From the NCBI GenBank assembly GCA_902805475.1, contig CADCSX010000023.1, forward strand, positions 1,302,001-1,366,000: a stretch of DNA of 64,000 nt. Reading direction: 5' to 3'. This stretch comes from Entonaema liquescens (lineage: Eukaryota; Ascomycota; Sordariomycetes; Xylariales; Xylariaceae). Numbering within the stretch: position 1 is the first letter of the stretch; the number at the start of each line of letters is the position of its first letter. Position numbers and translations under genes: made by a program. The notes below the pieces were generated by a model. It did no database searches. It was not told the DNA's origin and saw nothing but the letters and a program-made list of their open reading frames with translations. Shown here in pieces: positions 46,284 through 58,536 of the stretch.

Positions 46284-49200
46284 ATTTTAAAGTTATATAA
46301 TATATAATAATTAATTATATATATTTTTAAATTTATTTTTAATTATTTTAAAGTTTTTTTTTTTTAAAATTTTTTTTAAATTTTTTTTTTAATATTTTTT
46401 TAAAAATAAAATTATTAATATTTTTATTTATTAAAGTTTTTAAAATAATTTAAATATTATTATATATTAACGTAATTAAATTAATTTTATTAAAATTAAA
46501 AATTTTTAAATTTATTTATTATTTAAAATAAAATGTTTTAATATATTAATAAATACAAATAATTATTTTTTAACGGTATTTTTTAATAATTTTATTAATT
46601 AAAAATTAATTAAATTTATAAAATAATAAATAAATAAAACTATTTTTTAAAAGTTTTTTTTATTAATTATTAAATTTTATTTTATTTATTAAATTTAATT
46701 TATTTAAATTAATTTTTAATTTTTTAATAAATTTATTAAGTTTTATAATATATATTTTTATAACATTATTTTTATAAAAGCGAAAATTTTTTTATAATTT
46801 ACATTAAAAACAATAATAAAATTATAATATATTATTATAATTTAAAAAAGATTTATAATAATTATATATTTTAAAATTTATAAATATTTTAAATATTACT
46901 TAAATATTAATAAATTATTTACGTAATATAGCATTTTTTTATTATTATATTTTTTTTTTTTTTTTTTTAATAATTTAACGTTAATAGCTACATTATTTCG
47001 CATTATTAGCAAAAAAATAAAACCGGTTATTTTTTATTATAAATAATTTAATATAATTTAAAATATATTTTTTTAATTGGCATTATTATTATTTAATAAT
47101 TATTATACGCAAATTATATAATTTCTTTATAACCGTAAATTCGTTTATAATTATTATATATATAATTTTTTTAAATTTTCAATAAACACATATTATAATA
47201 AAAGATATTAATATTTAATTAATTTTTAAAATTTTTAAATAAAAACGAATAAATTTAAAAAATTTATTAATAATTTATAAATTTATAGTTAATATATATA
47301 TAATTATTTAATTAATTTTTTTACGTAAAAATAAAATTATTAAATTTTTATTTTTTTAATTAAAAATAAATATTATATAATTAAATTTATTATAATATAA
47401 AATAATTATAAAAACTAATAATAATAAATTTTAAAAATAATTTAATATTATTTATAATTTATAAAAATATATTTTATATTTACGTTAAATATTTTTAATA
47501 TTATTACGTATAAATATACGATTATAAATAAAATAATATTTAATTAAAAAATTAATTTTAACGTAATTATATATATTAATTTTAATAATTTAAATAAATT
47601 ATTATTAATATTTTAATTTTAATATATTAAAAAATTTAAAATTAAATAGTTAAAATTTATATATAAAATAAAATAGTAAAAAAAATATAATAATTTTTAA
47701 TTTAATAATTTATTTATAAAATTAGATTATTAAATAGTTATTATAATTATTTAATATTAAAAAATATTTTTTATTAAAGTTTTTCAATATTATATATTAG
47801 TTAAAATATTTAAATTAATTTAAATTAATTATATTATTAATTTAATTATTTTTATTAATAATTAATATTATATTATTAATTAATTTATTAAATATTTAAT
47901 TTTTTAATATTTAATAATTAAATAAAATTAAAAATGAAGTTATTATTGTTTTTATAATAAAATAAGTTTTAATTATTGTAATAAATATTTTAAAATTGGG
48001 GTTAATTAAATGGAATTTTAGAAAATTATTTTAAATTTATAATTATATTTTATTTAAATAATTGATTTTTATGTTAATTTTATTTATATTATATATATAT
48101 TAAAGTTTAATATAATGATTTTATTATATTTGATATAATTTATTAAATTAATAAATAATAATGGTAATATTATAAGTTAATTTATAAATAATTAATATTA
48201 GTTAATTTTAAATTTATTTAAAAATATAATGATTTTGTTTTAAAAATTAAATTATTTATTATTATTAAATATGTTTAAAGTAAAAATATATATTATGATT
48301 AAATGAAATGATTTGATTAATAATATATTAAATAATATTTATGTTAATATAATAATTAGTTTTAATTAATTAGTGAAATTGTGCGTAAAAAATTATTTTT
48401 TAAAAATTAATAAAAATAATATTATTATTATTATTTTTATTATAAAAGTAAAATTTATTATATTAATTTAAAATATATTTATATAATATATTAAAATATT
48501 TAATAATATTTTTAATTAATTTAAATTAATTTTTGGAAAAAGTTTAAATTATTAATTAAATTTTAATTTTAATAAAATTATTAAAAATTATAATAAATAA
48601 AATAAAAATAATAAATAAAAAAATAAAAATAATATTAATTAAAATTAAAATAAAAATATTAATTATTATTTTAAATATTATAATAATTTTAAAATTATTT
48701 ATATTATTAATATATAAAAAATATTAATAAAATATATAATTTATAAATAAATAATAATAATTAATATTAAATGTAAATAAAAAAAAAAAAAACGATTAAA
48801 ATTTTAATGTTAAATGTTATAATTTATATAATTTTTTAAAATTTTTATAATTTTATTTTAATTATTATACGCGTATATTTTATTAATATTAATAATTAAA
48901 TTTATTATATAAATTACGCAAATTATTTTAAATATTTTAAATAAAATAATATTAATAAAATAAAAAAAAAATAATTTAAAATAATAATATTTAATAAAAA
49001 TAAAAAAAATAAAATGTTAAAAAAATATATTTTATATTAATAATTATAAAATTAAAATTTAAAGTTTTATTATTATTTAAATAAATTTATAAAATTAATT
49101 TTTAATTAAATTATATTAAATAAATGTTATTAACGAAATTTAAAATATAATAAATTTTATAAAAATTATTAAAAATAAAATATAAATATATTTTATTAAA

Positions 49201-51114
49201 AAAATTATTTATTTTATTTTATTTTAATTTTATATTTTTTTACCTTTATTTTTTATATTTTTTAAAATTTCTATTTTTATAATTTCTTTATTAAATATAA
49301 TAATATATTTTTTAAATATAATAATATTTTTATTATAATTTAAATTAAAATATTTAATTAATGTAAAAAAATGTTTTTTAAAATTATTAAATTTTTATAT
49401 TTTAAAATTTTTTTTAATATTTAATAATTATATATTAATTTCCTATTATATAATATTTTATATTATTAAATATAAATTTAAAAAATTTTTAAATAAAAAT
49501 AAAATAAATTTTTTAATATATTAAATATAATAAATAAAATTTTTAATTAATATATTAATAATTTTAATTTTTTTATATATAATTTTTATAAATTTTTATA
49601 TTATAAAAATTGAAACGTATATTAATTAATAAATATAAAAAAAAATTATATTTTATAATAAAAAAATTAATTAAATTATATTTAAAATAATTTAATTATT
49701 AATAAAAATTTAATTTTTATTTATTAATTAAAAATTTAAATTTTTTTTACTTTTTATAATTAAATATAAAATAAAATAAACATTTTATATATAATAATAA
49801 AAATCGAAATTTTTATTTTTTTAATTTATTAAAAAAAAATTTATTATTTTAATAATATATTTAATAAATAAATTAAATTTTAAATTATATAAAATTAAAT
49901 TTTTTTTAATAAAAAATAATAAAAATTACTATTATTATAAAGTTTAATTATTTATAATAACCAATAATATTATTATTATAAAACTTATAATATTTTTAAA
50001 ATTATTAAAAATAATATTTTTATATATTATTAAAAACATAAATAAAAAATAAATATTATATTATATTTTTATATTATTAAATAATTTTTATTTTTATACA
50101 TTATTTATTATTTTTTTAATTTTTTTATTAATTTAAATAAAAAGTTTTTATATTAATTAATAAAAATTTTATAATTTTATTAAATTTATTTTTAACGTAT
50201 AATTTTAGAAAATTAATATTATTAATATAATAAAAAAAATAAAAATATAACGTACGAATTTATTATTTTAAATTTTATTATTTTAAATTTTAAAATTTAA
50301 AATATTTTATAAACAACTCATTATAAAAATAAAAATTTTTAATAAATAAAAAATTTTTAATAATAATAAATCTAATTTAATAACGTTAAAAATATTAAAT
50401 TACGTAATTATTTTATTTTTTTTTAATTAATAAATATTTATTTCTTAAGTAAAAAAATATAACACGTTAATAAATACATTTAAAAATTTTTTAAATAATA
50501 TTGAAATTTTGTAAAAAAAACGAAATTAGATTTATATTATATTATTAATATAATAAATACTATTACGTTAAAATTTCTTTATTTTATTTTTTAAAAATTT
50601 ACATATTATTATATATAATACAAACTTATTTTTAATTATAAAAGTAAAAAAATAATTAAAATAAATAAATAAAACCATAATAATAATAAAAAAAAAATAA
50701 TAAAAAATAATATAAATAAATATAAAATTTACATAAAATAGTAAAATTTTATTAAATTAATATAATTTTTTATAAAAAAACTTATAAAAATATAAATTAA
50801 TAATTAATATTATATATAAATATAAAATTTTAATTAATATAATAAATATATATTTAGATTTTGATTAATATAATTATAAAAAATTAAATAATATTATAAA
50901 TAAATTAATAAAAAAAATTTATATTTTTATTTTAATTATTAAAAATATTAAATATTTAAGTTATTAATGTTTTTATAATATAATTATTTTTAATTTTTAC
51001 AAATTTCCATAAAAAATAAAGTTTTTTAATTAAATAATATTATTATTAAAATTAACAATAAAATTATAAAATTAATAAATATATTTTTATTTTATTTTTA
51101 AATTTTTTAAAAAT

Positions 51115-51275
51115 CTTTAATATTATAACTTTTAATTAATTTTTAAAAACCTTTAATATTATAACTTTTAATTAACTTTTAAAAACTTTTAATATTATAA
51201 CTTTCAATTAATTTTTAAAAACTTTTAATATTATAATTTTTAATTAATTTTTAAAAACTTTTAATATTTATTTAA
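51115..51275. repeat. About 36-bp tandem repeat, roughly 4.5 copies
   Basis: Unit begins CTTTAATATTATAACTTTTA and ends in ATTTTTAAAAAC; copies start near 51115, 51151 and 51186 and continue. Copies differ by C/T changes, as expected after RIP. The reverse complement of the unit resembles the 31-bp unit at 46200. Confidence 0.6.
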
Positions 51276-53154
51276 AACTTTTAATAATTAAAAACTTTTT
51301 TATAAAATATAAATTTATTTAAACAATTTTTTAACGCTAATTTTATTATATTATAACCGTTAAAATTATAAACATTAAAAGTAAATTTATATAAATAAAT
51401 ATTAAATCAAATTAAATATAAATATAAAAAAGTTTTATAAATAATATTATTCGTTTTTATTTAAACAATTTTATTAATTTTATATTTAATAATTTAACCA
51501 TTTTATTTCGTTTTTTTATATATTTATTAAGTTTAATTAAATATAAAATATAATATTAATATTTTTTATACACGTAAAAATATTTTAATAAATTTATTTA
51601 TATATTAAATTTTAAAAATTAATTTATAATTATACATATTAATTTTTATTTTACATAATTAAAAACTTTATTATAATTTATAAAACTTTAATTAAATTTT
51701 TTTTTTTATTTTAAATAACGTATCGTATTTTTAACCATTTTATTATTAAATAATAATTAATTATTAAAATATATATTTTAATATATTATTTTATAATAAA
51801 TATAAAATTATTTTTTTAAAAAATTTTTATATATATAAAAAATTTTAATATTATATTTTTAATTTAATAATACTTAATAATTATATAAAAAAATAATATA
51901 AAAATAAATTATAATTATAATAAGTAATTACATATTTATAATATTATAATTATTTAAATTATAATAAACATTTACATATTTATAATATTATAATTATTTA
52001 AATTATAATAAACATTTACGCATTTTAAAAATATTATAATTATATTTATTACAAATATTTACTATAATAATTATAATTATGTTTATTAAAATACGTATTT
52101 ACGCACGTAATTATAATTTATAATTTAAAAATTTTTTATAAATATTAATAAATAATTATAATTAATTTATTTTATTTACAAACTTAAGTACATTACGTAA
52201 TAAAATTTCTTATTTGTTATTAACAATTTCGTCGTTTTTTCTTTTTTTAAAAACGGTTATTACGTACGTTATTGCTTTTTTTTTTTTTTTTTTTTACAAT
52301 AAATAACGCTATTAACTTATTTTTAAAATTAACTCGAACGTCGGCTTGCTTTTATTTAAATATAAATTTATATAAATCCATATAATAAATTATTTTTAAA
52401 CCGGTAATAATAATTATAAACTTTATTAACGTAAAAACGGAAAATAAAATAAAAATAAAAAATAAAATAAAAGTAAAAAATAAAATAAATATTAATTTAA
52501 ATATTAATGTTAATGTTAGTAAAGTTATTAATTTTTAATTAATATATATATATAATATATTATATTATTAAAAATTTTATATATTTACGAAAAAATAACG
52601 CGCCCCGTCGCCGTTATAATAATAATAAACGTAAATATTATTTATTAAATTAATATTTTAATTTAATATTACCGCCGGAAATATTATGTATTTTTATTAT
52701 AAATCGTAACCGTTTACGCATTAATTACATTAATAATTATTAATATATAAATAATTACAAATTTAAATATATAAAATTAAAATATTTTTTAAATTTATAT
52801 TAATTATATTTTAATATAATTATATATTATAAAGTTTACGGTTATTTTATCGGTTAATAATTAAAAAAAGCTTAATATAATCGGTACGGTGGTTGTTTTT
52901 TTTAAATTAATAACGGGAAAAAAAGTTTAATAAAAAAAAAACATTACCGTAAAAAAAATACGGGAAAATAACGATATAAATATAAGTTTTTTAAGCCGTT
53001 TCTTATACAATTTAAGAAGTTATATGTTTATTAATTATATAAATATATTTTATAATATATATAATTATTAATAAACGTACGTAATAAAATGTTTTTTTTA
53101 TTAAAATTAAATATATTTTAAATATTATGTTTATAAATTATTTTAATTATAACG

Positions 53155-53212
53155 TTATTATTATTATTATTATTATTAATAATAATAGTAATAGTAATAA
53201 TAATGGTAATAA
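53155..53212. repeat. TTA/AAT trinucleotide microsatellite
   Basis: Eight TTA units run into interrupted AAT/AGT units. Simple repeat inside the AT block. Confidence 0.7.
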
Positions 53213-55380
53213 ACATGTTTAAATTAAAAAAATAAAGTTTATAAAAAATTTTTTTAATTAAAAATATTTTTAATAATTTATTTTATAAAAATAATAATAA
53301 TTTAATAATTTTAAATAAAAAAAAAACATTAATTAATTAAGTTATTTAATTATTTAAAAGTAAATTTAAAAATATATTGTTAAATTTTTAAAATTAAATA
53401 ATAAGGTATTTTTCGAAATAATTAAATTTTTAATAAAATTTTATTTTTTATATAAATTAATATAAGGAATAAAATTTATATAAAATTGTATTTTATTAAA
53501 TATTATATAATTACCAATTAATAAACGTTTTATTAATATATCGAAAAGAAAATTAATAAAAATAAATTTTTTTATTATTTTTTTTTTAAATCGAAATTTA
53601 CCCGTTTTTTTTTTAAATATAAAAAATAATAAATTTAAAAATTGCTATTAATAATTTTAAAATAACGTAATTACTATAAGATTTTATTTTATATTAATAT
53701 TATTAAAGAAAAAAGTTTAAATTTAATTTTCTTTTTTAAAAATTTTCCCGAAAAATTAAAAAAAATTATTATAAAACATAAATATTTAAATTAATTAATA
53801 AATAATATTATTATTTTAAAAATAACATTTTCCGATTATTTAAACTAATTTTATATTGTAATAATAACATTTAATTTTTTATTAATAATTATAAAAAATT
53901 AATAATATAAATAAAAAAAATAATAAATGTAATAAAAATTTTAATTATTAAAAGAAATATATATATCATTTTAAATATATATGTTAACACGCATAATTTT
54001 ACTTTTATTTTACGTTTATTACAATTTAATTTTACATAAAAAAAATAATTATTAAAAAAATAATATTTTTTAATAATAAAAAAAACTTTAATTTTTTTAA
54101 TTTAACTTAAAATACGTTATTTTTTTTAATTATAACTTATTTTTAATATTTAAACTTTATTACTAAAAATTAATATATTAAATATAATATAATAAACTTT
54201 TTTTAATAAATATTTAATATATATTAATTATAAATATATTTTTATAATTTTAACGTTATAAAATAAATTTATAAATTTATTAACATTACGTAATAATTTT
54301 ATAAATTATTAAATAACTTAAAACAATATTTTATTACCATTTTTACAAAATAATAATAACATTAAAAATACAAATAATAAATTATTAACCGTTTAAAATT
54401 ATAAATTTAATAATTTTAACTTAAACTTAACTTAATTATAAAAAAATAAAAATAATAATAACAATGTTATAAAAAACAATAATAACATATAAAACAATAT
54501 CGTAAACTATTTCTTTTATAATAAATTAATAATATTATTAATATAAAAGTTAAAAATATTTATATTTAAAAACATATTTATAAAAAAATATTTTATTTAT
54601 ATAAAATATATAAAAACAATTTTAAATACATATAATAAATTAAATTTAAATAACTTTAACATAATTATATTTAATAAATTTACCGATTTAAAAAAAAACT
54701 TTTTAAATAATTAAATATTAACCGTAAAACATGTTATTTATAAATTAAATAAAAACCAAAAACTATTTAAAATTATATTAAATAAAATTAATATATTTTT
54801 TAAAATTTAAACGTTAAAATTGTACGTAACACACAATTATATTTAAATTATAAAAGTTAAATTTAATAAAATTATTAAGTATTATTATTTAAAAAAACTT
54901 TTTTAATAATATTTATTTTTAAAATTTTTTTTATTAATTTTTAAATATTGTAAATTAATAATTAATTTAAACATTAAAATTACGAATAAATTAATATATT
55001 TAAATTACTTTAAATTAATTTAAACAAATATTATAAATAATAAACTCATTTTAACCGGTAATAATAAAATTTTTTTATAATATTTAAAAAATATTAATAA
55101 AAATTTAACTTTAAAATACGTAATTTAAATTAATTTAAAAAAATTAAATAATTTTTTAAATAAAAATAAACTTTTAAATAAATAAATTTAATAATAATTA
55201 ATAATTTTTTAATTATAAAAATTTTTTAATTATTTAAAAAAATTTAAAAATTAATAATATTAAATTAATATTTTAATAAATAAATTTTAAAATTTTTATA
55301 TTTAATAATTAAAAATATTATTTTAATTAATATTATTTAATTTTTAATAAAAAATATATTTAAACAAAAATACTCTGGTT

Positions 55381-55451
55381 AAATCCTTAATTACTGCCCG
55401 TTTTTTTAATTAATGCGCAGTACCCTTTTAAGAGTACTACGTTAAACTTAT
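55381..55451 (-). repeat. Right terminal inverted repeat of the AT block
   Basis: Reverse complement partner of 45440-45509. It reads, from the outside in on the minus strand, ATAAGTTTAACGTAG, TACTCTTAAAAGGG, then CTGCGCATTAATTAAAAAAA, then an inner GGATTT. The differences from the left copy are nearly all C/T or G/A. Confidence 0.8.
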
Positions 55452-56022
55452 GTAAACAGCACTAATATTTGACCAGCTCCCCATCCTTAGATCTGATCTT
55501 ATCTACTCCGTTCCAATTGGGGGCTGTCTTAGATCTTACTGGCAAGATAAAAAAAATTCTGTACGCCATGACTAAATTTCTCCCTGCATGTATTGATCCT
55601 TAATTGATACAATATAAGAAAAGAGGCGCGCGCTGAGATATTCCGATTGGCCTATCTTAGCCACAACGTCACTGTATTTGTAGGTCTCGATCCCCTCAAA
55701 GTCCGTGGCCTATCACTGGTATGGATATGTGCTCGGCGGCTGTGGGGTCCAGGGGAATTGCATGTTGGGGCATACGGTTGTAAAACATCATGGAGGTCCC
55801 CCAACTATTCCCCGTGTTACATACGAGAGTTACATGTGGCTGATTGGTAGTATCTTCTTACTAGAAGAATGGCTATCTGTAGTGATATGATATATAATAT
55901 CCTTGACCACGATGATTGCGGATATATGAAACTTATAGTATTATTTTTATTTACGATATCCCATATATAGAAACATTGGTGTCATGACCAGTCCCCCCCC
56001 TTTTTACCTACTATTTGTATAT
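55452..56022. other. Spacer between AT block and lipase gene
   Basis: Ordinary composition resumes. Overlapping short ORFs at 55647-55890 lack motifs. A C8 run lies at 55993-56000, just beyond the 3' end of the lipase gene. No gene is supported. Confidence 0.5.
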
Positions 56023-57576
56023 CTAGTTTGGTGAAACGTGGACTTGCCAATACCTGCGCCAGTCATACCAAGGGCCGTCCGTCTTCTCATTCTCACCCTG
56101 CGCCGGCTGCCACACGCCGAACCCCTTCCCCTCGTCGTATTCTGGGAATTCAGGCTTCTCTTTCAACAGGCCACGTTTCTCGCCTGTAGATAAGAACCAC
56201 AAGAAATCTTCCGTTACGTGCACATATTGTTTTAACCCCTCGTACACATCGATTCGCGCGCCAGTCGTCCAGCTAAGCAATAAGGGCTCCAGCAGCGGCG
56301 CGTCCGTAACGGATGGGTGGGAAGTCCCGAGTGACGTTGCAAACCACGACGGCATTCCCCGCAGCAAGTTGTTTTCGACGATGTCCTTTACCGTATCGAA
56401 GTGCGCGCGCCCGTAGAATACACTATACTTGCTACTCCATGAGTTGCTGTGGATGACGAGTACGGGCACTCGGATATCGTCGTTTAGTTGCCCGCTCTGT
56501 TTGCCCGGATCCAGAATGACGGCACCTTTGAATGGACGCTTTGCGCTGGGCCCGCCTCTCAGGGCTTGCATGGCACCGGTTGCTCCGTAGCTATGACCCG
56601 CAACAATCATCTCATCCGTATTAAGGCGGTCTTTCCAGTTCATAAAATCGATACCTTCATCCCGCATATTCAATTTGAACACCTCTTTTCCCTGCCCCTC
56701 ATTGATTAATTTTAAGACGCGTACGGTTTCTTCGATTTCGGCCTCTCGGAAGTCGAGCTGCATTCTCTTGAATTCGTCCACCGTTAACTCCCTCCCCGTA
56801 GTAGTCTCTACTTCCGGAACGTCAAAGGTGAGCTTCACGTGGTCCGGTTTCCCCGGTTCCATAACGACTGACCCGGGACACGAACCATCCCTATGCTCGA
56901 GAAGCGCTACAACGTAACCTCGTGATGCAAGTTCACCGGCATAGTGCGTGTAATCTGTGCGACTGCTTGCCATACCATGAGAAAACACAATGACCGGGTG
57001 CCCGCCCTTTTCAATCTGTATCACTTTTTTGATCTCCATATTGTCATTCTGTGTTTCGGGTATCGACGTTACCGCGGACTTAAGATCGGCCAATGGGACA
57101 TCAACCTGAGCTGGGATGGGAATATGTCCGACGAGAGCTTTAAGTGCGCCTGTCATGATCCTATTCATAATAAAATTGTTGATGTGCGCAAACTTGGCGT
57201 AGCCCTCGGCGGTCACGGATATCGGTTTGGGAACCCAGTTATGCTTCGGCTGACGAGTAGTAGCATGTTGTATTGCTGGATAATATAACGTGAATAATAC
57301 AGTATCCAACTGGAACGCATTCTCTTTTGTCTCTTTGAATCGTGCGGTATCGATAATACGTGGTGACGTTAAAGGAACCTCGACGTCAACTGCGCCGACG
57401 GGATATGGACCGCTGTACTTAGGTAATGGTCGAGGAAATGGAGGTAAAGAGAATAAATAGGAAGAGAGAATAAGGAATATGACTATTAATCGCCAGGAAT
57501 ATCGAGAGCGGAGAATACGAGGCAGCCTTGACCTCCTCGGAGGCGCGGTACTCTTAACTTCTGGGAATGGCTTCAT
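56023..57576 (-). CDS. Platelet-activating-factor acetylhydrolase-like lipase, membrane-anchored, 517 aa
   Basis: An intronless gene. After a basic cytosolic N-terminus, residues 26-46 (RYSWRLIVIFLILSSYLFSL) form a signal anchor. The rest is an alpha/beta hydrolase of the PAF-AH/type II lipase family: oxyanion segment HPVIVFSHGMASSRTDY (about 193-209), nucleophile in GHSYG (Ser329), acid in AVILDPG (Asp about 356) and His in LGTSHPSVTD (about 420). All three catalytic residues are present. Family members hydrolyse short or oxidised sn-2 acyl chains of phospholipids. The long N-terminal and C-terminal arms are normal for fungal homologues. The start was chosen because the anchor and basic region follow it closely. 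The gene is intact and begins a more gene-dense segment right of the AT block. Confidence 0.9.
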   Translation of the reverse strand: MKPFPEVKSTAPPRRSRLPRILRSRYSWRLIVIFLILSSYLFSLPPFPRPLPKYSGPYPVGAVDVEVPLTSPRIIDTARFKETKENAFQLDTVLFTLYYPAIQHATTRQPKHNWVPKPISVTAEGYAKFAHINNFIMNRIMTGALKALVGHIPIPAQVDVPLADLKSAVTSIPETQNDNMEIKKVIQIEKGGHPVIVFSHGMASSRTDYTHYAGELASRGYVVALLEHRDGSCPGSVVMEPGKPDHVKLTFDVPEVETTTGRELTVDEFKRMQLDFREAEIEETVRVLKLINEGQGKEVFKLNMRDEGIDFMNWKDRLNTDEMIVAGHSYGATGAMQALRGGPSAKRPFKGAVILDPGKQSGQLNDDIRVPVLVIHSNSWSSKYSVFYGRAHFDTVKDIVENNLLRGMPSWFATSLGTSHPSVTDAPLLEPLLLSWTTGARIDVYEGLKQYVHVTEDFLWFLSTGEKRGLLKEKPEFPEYDEGKGFGVWQPAQGENEKTDGPWYDWRRYWQVHVSPN

Positions 57577-58536
57577 TGCGAGTCTCGAGTCGTTGAGGAT
57601 TTAATCTCGGAAGACGCGATTTACTGTAAAGTGTAACATGGGAGATTAAATAAATATAAGCTAGAAACTGCCTGATGTATGGAAGCTGAAAGGAAGACGA
57701 TGATGCAATAGGATATGAAGCTCCACAGGTTACGCATATGGCTTGAGCCCTCTCTGCTAACTCGATTTCTTTAAGAGGAACCAACTAGTATAGCTTATTT
57801 TCAACTTTCAAGTCTACGCTGAGTTATTGAGTTTATTAGTTAGATTAGATCTAAGATCTAACAAGTCTGGGATGTGATGTTCCCAAGGTTAGATTATGTA
57901 AACAACTCCACAGGATTCAGCTTCTCTTGTTTTTCAGCTGGACTGACGTCAATCATAGTCGATACTAAGATTCTTTGTACCTATGTATTATTTGCCAAGG
58001 CAAGGTAAGGTACATGAAGATACCTTGCCACTAGACTAGACATTACCATAATAGATGTAGATGAGTACCTAGACCTAATTCTATTGGTACTTGTTGTAAA
58101 AGCTCCCGAGATTTATCTCCCAATTCTAACGACGCGTACGACAATCTAACTTATAGGTAGCGCGATATTCGTTAGATAATAATGGCCCTAGTAATTCGAC
58201 CCTCAAGCCAAAGGCATCATTATACTTGTACAAAGGCCTGCGTATAGATACACAGTTAAGACCAGCCTATGCTCAATGGTTTCCATCCAACCCAAGTAAG
58301 CCAATGAACCCATGCTTTTGTACTCCAGCAATCCCTTATACATAGGTAAGTAGGTATCTAGTACTCCAACCCTCCGTTTCTCCAATGCTGCGCCGTAGAC
58401 CAAAGGAAGTGTGATATATAAGCGAGTAGACGTATTTTGTACCTCGCTCGCTTGGAAATTTACACCAGTCCTAATACACCCCTCCTAAGTCGTAGGAAAC
58501 CATCGCTGCATCACAGACCCGTCACCTCGAGGCCCG
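57577..58536. other. Intergenic, lipase promoter and 3' flank of the large disordered-protein gene
   Basis: No gene is supported. A minus-strand ORF (57784-57554) overlaps the lipase start in another frame and may be part of its 5' leader. ACCTAGGT-like motifs are present near 58340. Confidence 0.5.

Larger units (their letters stand above)
45440..55451. mobile_element. About 10-kb RIP-destroyed DNA transposon bounded by terminal inverted repeats
   Basis: The whole interval is extremely AT-rich; many 60-base lines hold only 0-3 G or C. It is bounded by 70-bp inverted repeats (listed separately) that differ almost only by transitions, and composition returns to normal within about a hundred bases outside them. 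Surviving C is mostly in CpG, as expected when RIP converts C in other contexts, especially CpA. A possible 4-bp target duplication flanks it (TATA at 45437-45440, TGTA at 55451-55454; one transition; this puts the element ends one base inside my TIR ends). No ORF of 60 codons survives, so the transposase class cannot be read. Alternatives are two inverted copies of a shorter element, or nested insertions. Confidence 0.65.

Noticed and set aside
45480..55380. AT block as a centromere, mitochondrial insertion or replication origin
   Set aside because: The matching inverted repeats at the two edges with transition-only differences and CpG-biased survival point to a RIPed transposon. No mitochondrial gene or tRNA was recognised inside.
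11076..55452. Secondary-metabolite cluster or CRISPR-like array
   Set aside because: No PKS, NRPS, terpene synthase or cluster regulator is present; the MDR reductase stands alone. No regularly spaced repeat-spacer structure was seen, and none is expected in a fungus.
57554..57784. Minus-strand ORF overlapping the lipase start
   Set aside because: Out of frame with the lipase and motif-free. Most likely 5' leader sequence, at most an upstream ORF.
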